Below, piece after piece: positions 62,839 to 64,000 of a stretch of 64,000 nucleotides of DNA (position 1 is the stretch's first letter; each line of letters begins with the position of its first letter). A program made the position numbers and the translations under genes. Source of the DNA: Cloacibacillus porcorum (GTDB taxonomy: Bacteria; Synergistota; Synergistia; Synergistales; Synergistaceae). The stretch spans positions 2,444,219-2,508,218 of the forward strand of contig NZ_CP016757.1 of assembly GCF_001701045.1 (NCBI RefSeq). The letters run 5' to 3'. Below the pieces are notes generated by a model that saw only the letters and a list, made by a program, of their open reading frames with translations, did no database searches and had not been told where the DNA came from.

Positions 62839-63735
62839 ATAAGGTATTCGGAAGTAATCCAGCACTTCTTTGAAGCTGTCCTGCGCGGTCAGACAGGTAT
62901 CCATCAGGTATCCACGTTCACAGTCCCATTCGCTCATCCCGCGGTAATAGAACATTTTAAGCTTTTCGTTTATGATAAACGGCACGATGTCATTTCTGAG
63001 ACATTCTTTGAAAAGAATGAGCCGCCCAACACGTCCGTTGCCGTCCTGAAACGGATGGATAGTTTCAAAGCGCACATGAAAGTCAATGAGCTCCGCCAAC
63101 GTTTTTTCCCCGGTGCTGCTGTAAGAGGCCAGCAGTTCACGCATCCGCCGGGGAACCTCTTCGGGAGCGGCTGTCCTGCGTCCTCCGACCTCGTTCGGCA
63201 TCCGCTTGTACTTTCCGACGGCGAACCAGCCCTTACGGCTGTCGCTGGTTCCATTTTTCAGCGCGGCATGAAGTTCGAGGATAAAATGCTCACTCAACGG
63301 ACGCGCCGCATTGTCGATTATCATATCGATGCAGCGGAAATGGTTGGCCGTCTCCAGCACGTCGTCCAAGTCCACGGCCTGATCCGAAACGCCAATAGTG
63401 TTGGTTTCAAAAATATATCGCGTCTGATCGTGAGTGAGCCGGCTGCCCTCGATATGATTGGAGTTATAGGTCAGGTCGATCTGCACCTTATGATAAATAC
63501 CCCCGGAAAGTCCGCCCTCTTTTTCACGCCGCAAATATTCCAGCAGAGTGGCAGGAGCCTTCCTCGCCCTGGGAATTCGGGAGGGCTTCTCCGCCGTCTC
63601 GGGAATGTTCCATGTCTTGCCGGTCAAAAAAGCATCGAGGATACGTCCCTGCGCGCAGTAGCCGCGTACGGCACGTTCGGAGATATTCCATTTTTTCGCT
63701 GTCTCGGCAGAAGAGAGGAATTTCATAACCGCCAC
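62830..63735 (-). CDS. Second Fic-family protein with N-terminal HTH
   Basis: 301 residues. MerR-like helix-turn-helix (SSAETAKKWNISERAVRGYC), then Fic motif HPFQDGNGRVGR and inhibitory-like TYNSNHIEGSRL. It shares its architecture with the gene at 48429, though sequence similarity is moderate. The linker has a short basic Pro-rich stretch (SRIPRARKAPAT). Probably an AMP transferase that is off by default. Upstream, GCGATAACGG-type sequence leads to an uncertain promoter. Confidence 0.86.
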   Translation of the reverse strand: MAVMKFLSSAETAKKWNISERAVRGYCAQGRILDAFLTGKTWNIPETAEKPSRIPRARKAPATLLEYLRREKEGGLSGGIYHKVQIDLTYNSNHIEGSRLTHDQTRYIFETNTIGVSDQAVDLDDVLETANHFRCIDMIIDNAARPLSEHFILELHAALKNGTSDSRKGWFAVGKYKRMPNEVGGRRTAAPEEVPRRMRELLASYSSTGEKTLAELIDFHVRFETIHPFQDGNGRVGRLILFKECLRNDIVPFIINEKLKMFYYRGMSEWDCERGYLMDTCLTAQDSFKEVLDYFRIPYKK

Positions 63736-64000
63736 CTCATTTCCTTCTCCCGTATTATATGCCGTTATCGGAAATTTATCATCTAAATTAGCGCTAAAAG
63801 TTCACATATTTATTACCGATAACGGTACGGCGCCGTAACCACAAAAAAGCACGGCGTTACTGTAAAAGCTATCATGACCACAGGCAGAGAGGGCTTTGTT
63901 CACACAGTCTGGGAAAAAATAACATAGGCGGAGCTCTTGATCGGAGCGTCGCCTATACAACATTAACATTTACTAATATGATGAAGATAGGCAATGACAA
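63736..64000. other. Gene-free right edge
   Basis: 265 bases without a supported gene. A hairpin with ATAGGCG/CGCCTAT arms at 63924-63956 and inner GAGCTC/GAGC pairing has no T run. The upstream TTACCGATAACGG at about 63809-63825 and GCCGTTATCGG at about 63762-63772 form an inverted pair around the Fic start region, a possible operator. Confidence 0.45.

Noticed and set aside
1-64000. CRISPR arrays, tRNA and rRNA genes
   Set aside because: I looked for evenly spaced direct repeats, tRNA-like cloverleaf ends and rRNA-like blocks and saw none. A covariance search was not possible here.

Overview
The window looks like a chromosome segment of a diderm, anaerobic, amino-acid-fermenting bacterium of the Synergistota, most like a Cloacibacillus-type gut or sludge organism. 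The grounds are two selenoprotein reductase clusters of the glycine/betaine reductase type, TRAP, SSS, NSS, BCCT, AbgT and peptide ABC transporters, an outer-membrane FadL/OmpP1 porin, type IV pilin genes, a fermentative AdhE and an ATP-type PEP carboxykinase, in DNA that is clearly GC-rich. The genus is inferred from gene content only; there is no rRNA, and I saw no tRNA or CRISPR.

Layout. 1-4.1 kb: a cut-off surface protein with a G6 frameshift, a small sigma-like regulator, a dispersed palindromic repeat (copy A) and a CdaR/PucR-type regulator. 4.3-8.5 kb: glycine reductase genes grdE, grdB (Sec), grdX, trxA and grdA (Sec). 8.5-13.6 kb: a six-gene minus-strand operon (nitroreductase, TetM-like GTPase, thioesterase, pseudopilin, unknown, C39-like peptidase). 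13.8-15.4 kb: a secreted serpin. 15.5-21 kb: a PutP-type symporter with a 47-residue partner, then a TRAP transporter divergent from an XRE-cupin regulator. 21-25.7 kb: rmuC, a NarL-type two-component system and an orphan gene. 25.7-30 kb: a BCCT carrier and a second selenoprotein B pair, assigned to betaine (or sarcosine) reductase. 30.4-39.8 kb: abgT plus an M20 amidohydrolase, phosphoglucomutase, a small P-loop kinase, adhE, an APH-like kinase and a [2Fe-2S] protein. 40-48.4 kb: repeat copy B, a CofE-like ligase, an acyl-ACP thioesterase, a shortened LacI regulator, and a five-gene peptide ABC transporter whose binding protein is circularly permuted. 48.4-64 kb: two Fic genes, pckA, two groups of type IV pilin genes (one pilin split by an IS3-type element), FadL, an Rrf2 regulator, a SemiSWEET-like protein, a NYN-domain protein and an NSS transporter.

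How it fits together. Peptide, betaine, TRAP and Na+-coupled carriers bring in amino acids and amines. The Grd proteins reductively deaminate glycine and betaine to acetyl phosphate, using thioredoxin as reductant. The shared component C genes (grdC, grdD) and trxB are not in this window and must lie elsewhere if the pathway works.

The most unusual item is the ABC transporter at 43.05-48.43 kb. Its solute-binding protein carries the family's C-terminal portion first and the N-terminal portion last, behind a new signal peptide. The partner permease has an extra extracytoplasmic domain, and the upstream LacI-type regulator has lost about half of its effector domain. Other notable items are a possible homopolymer switch in a surface protein, a covarying MITE-like repeat, a pilin that would be restored by clean loss of its IS, and an 838-residue pseudopilin.
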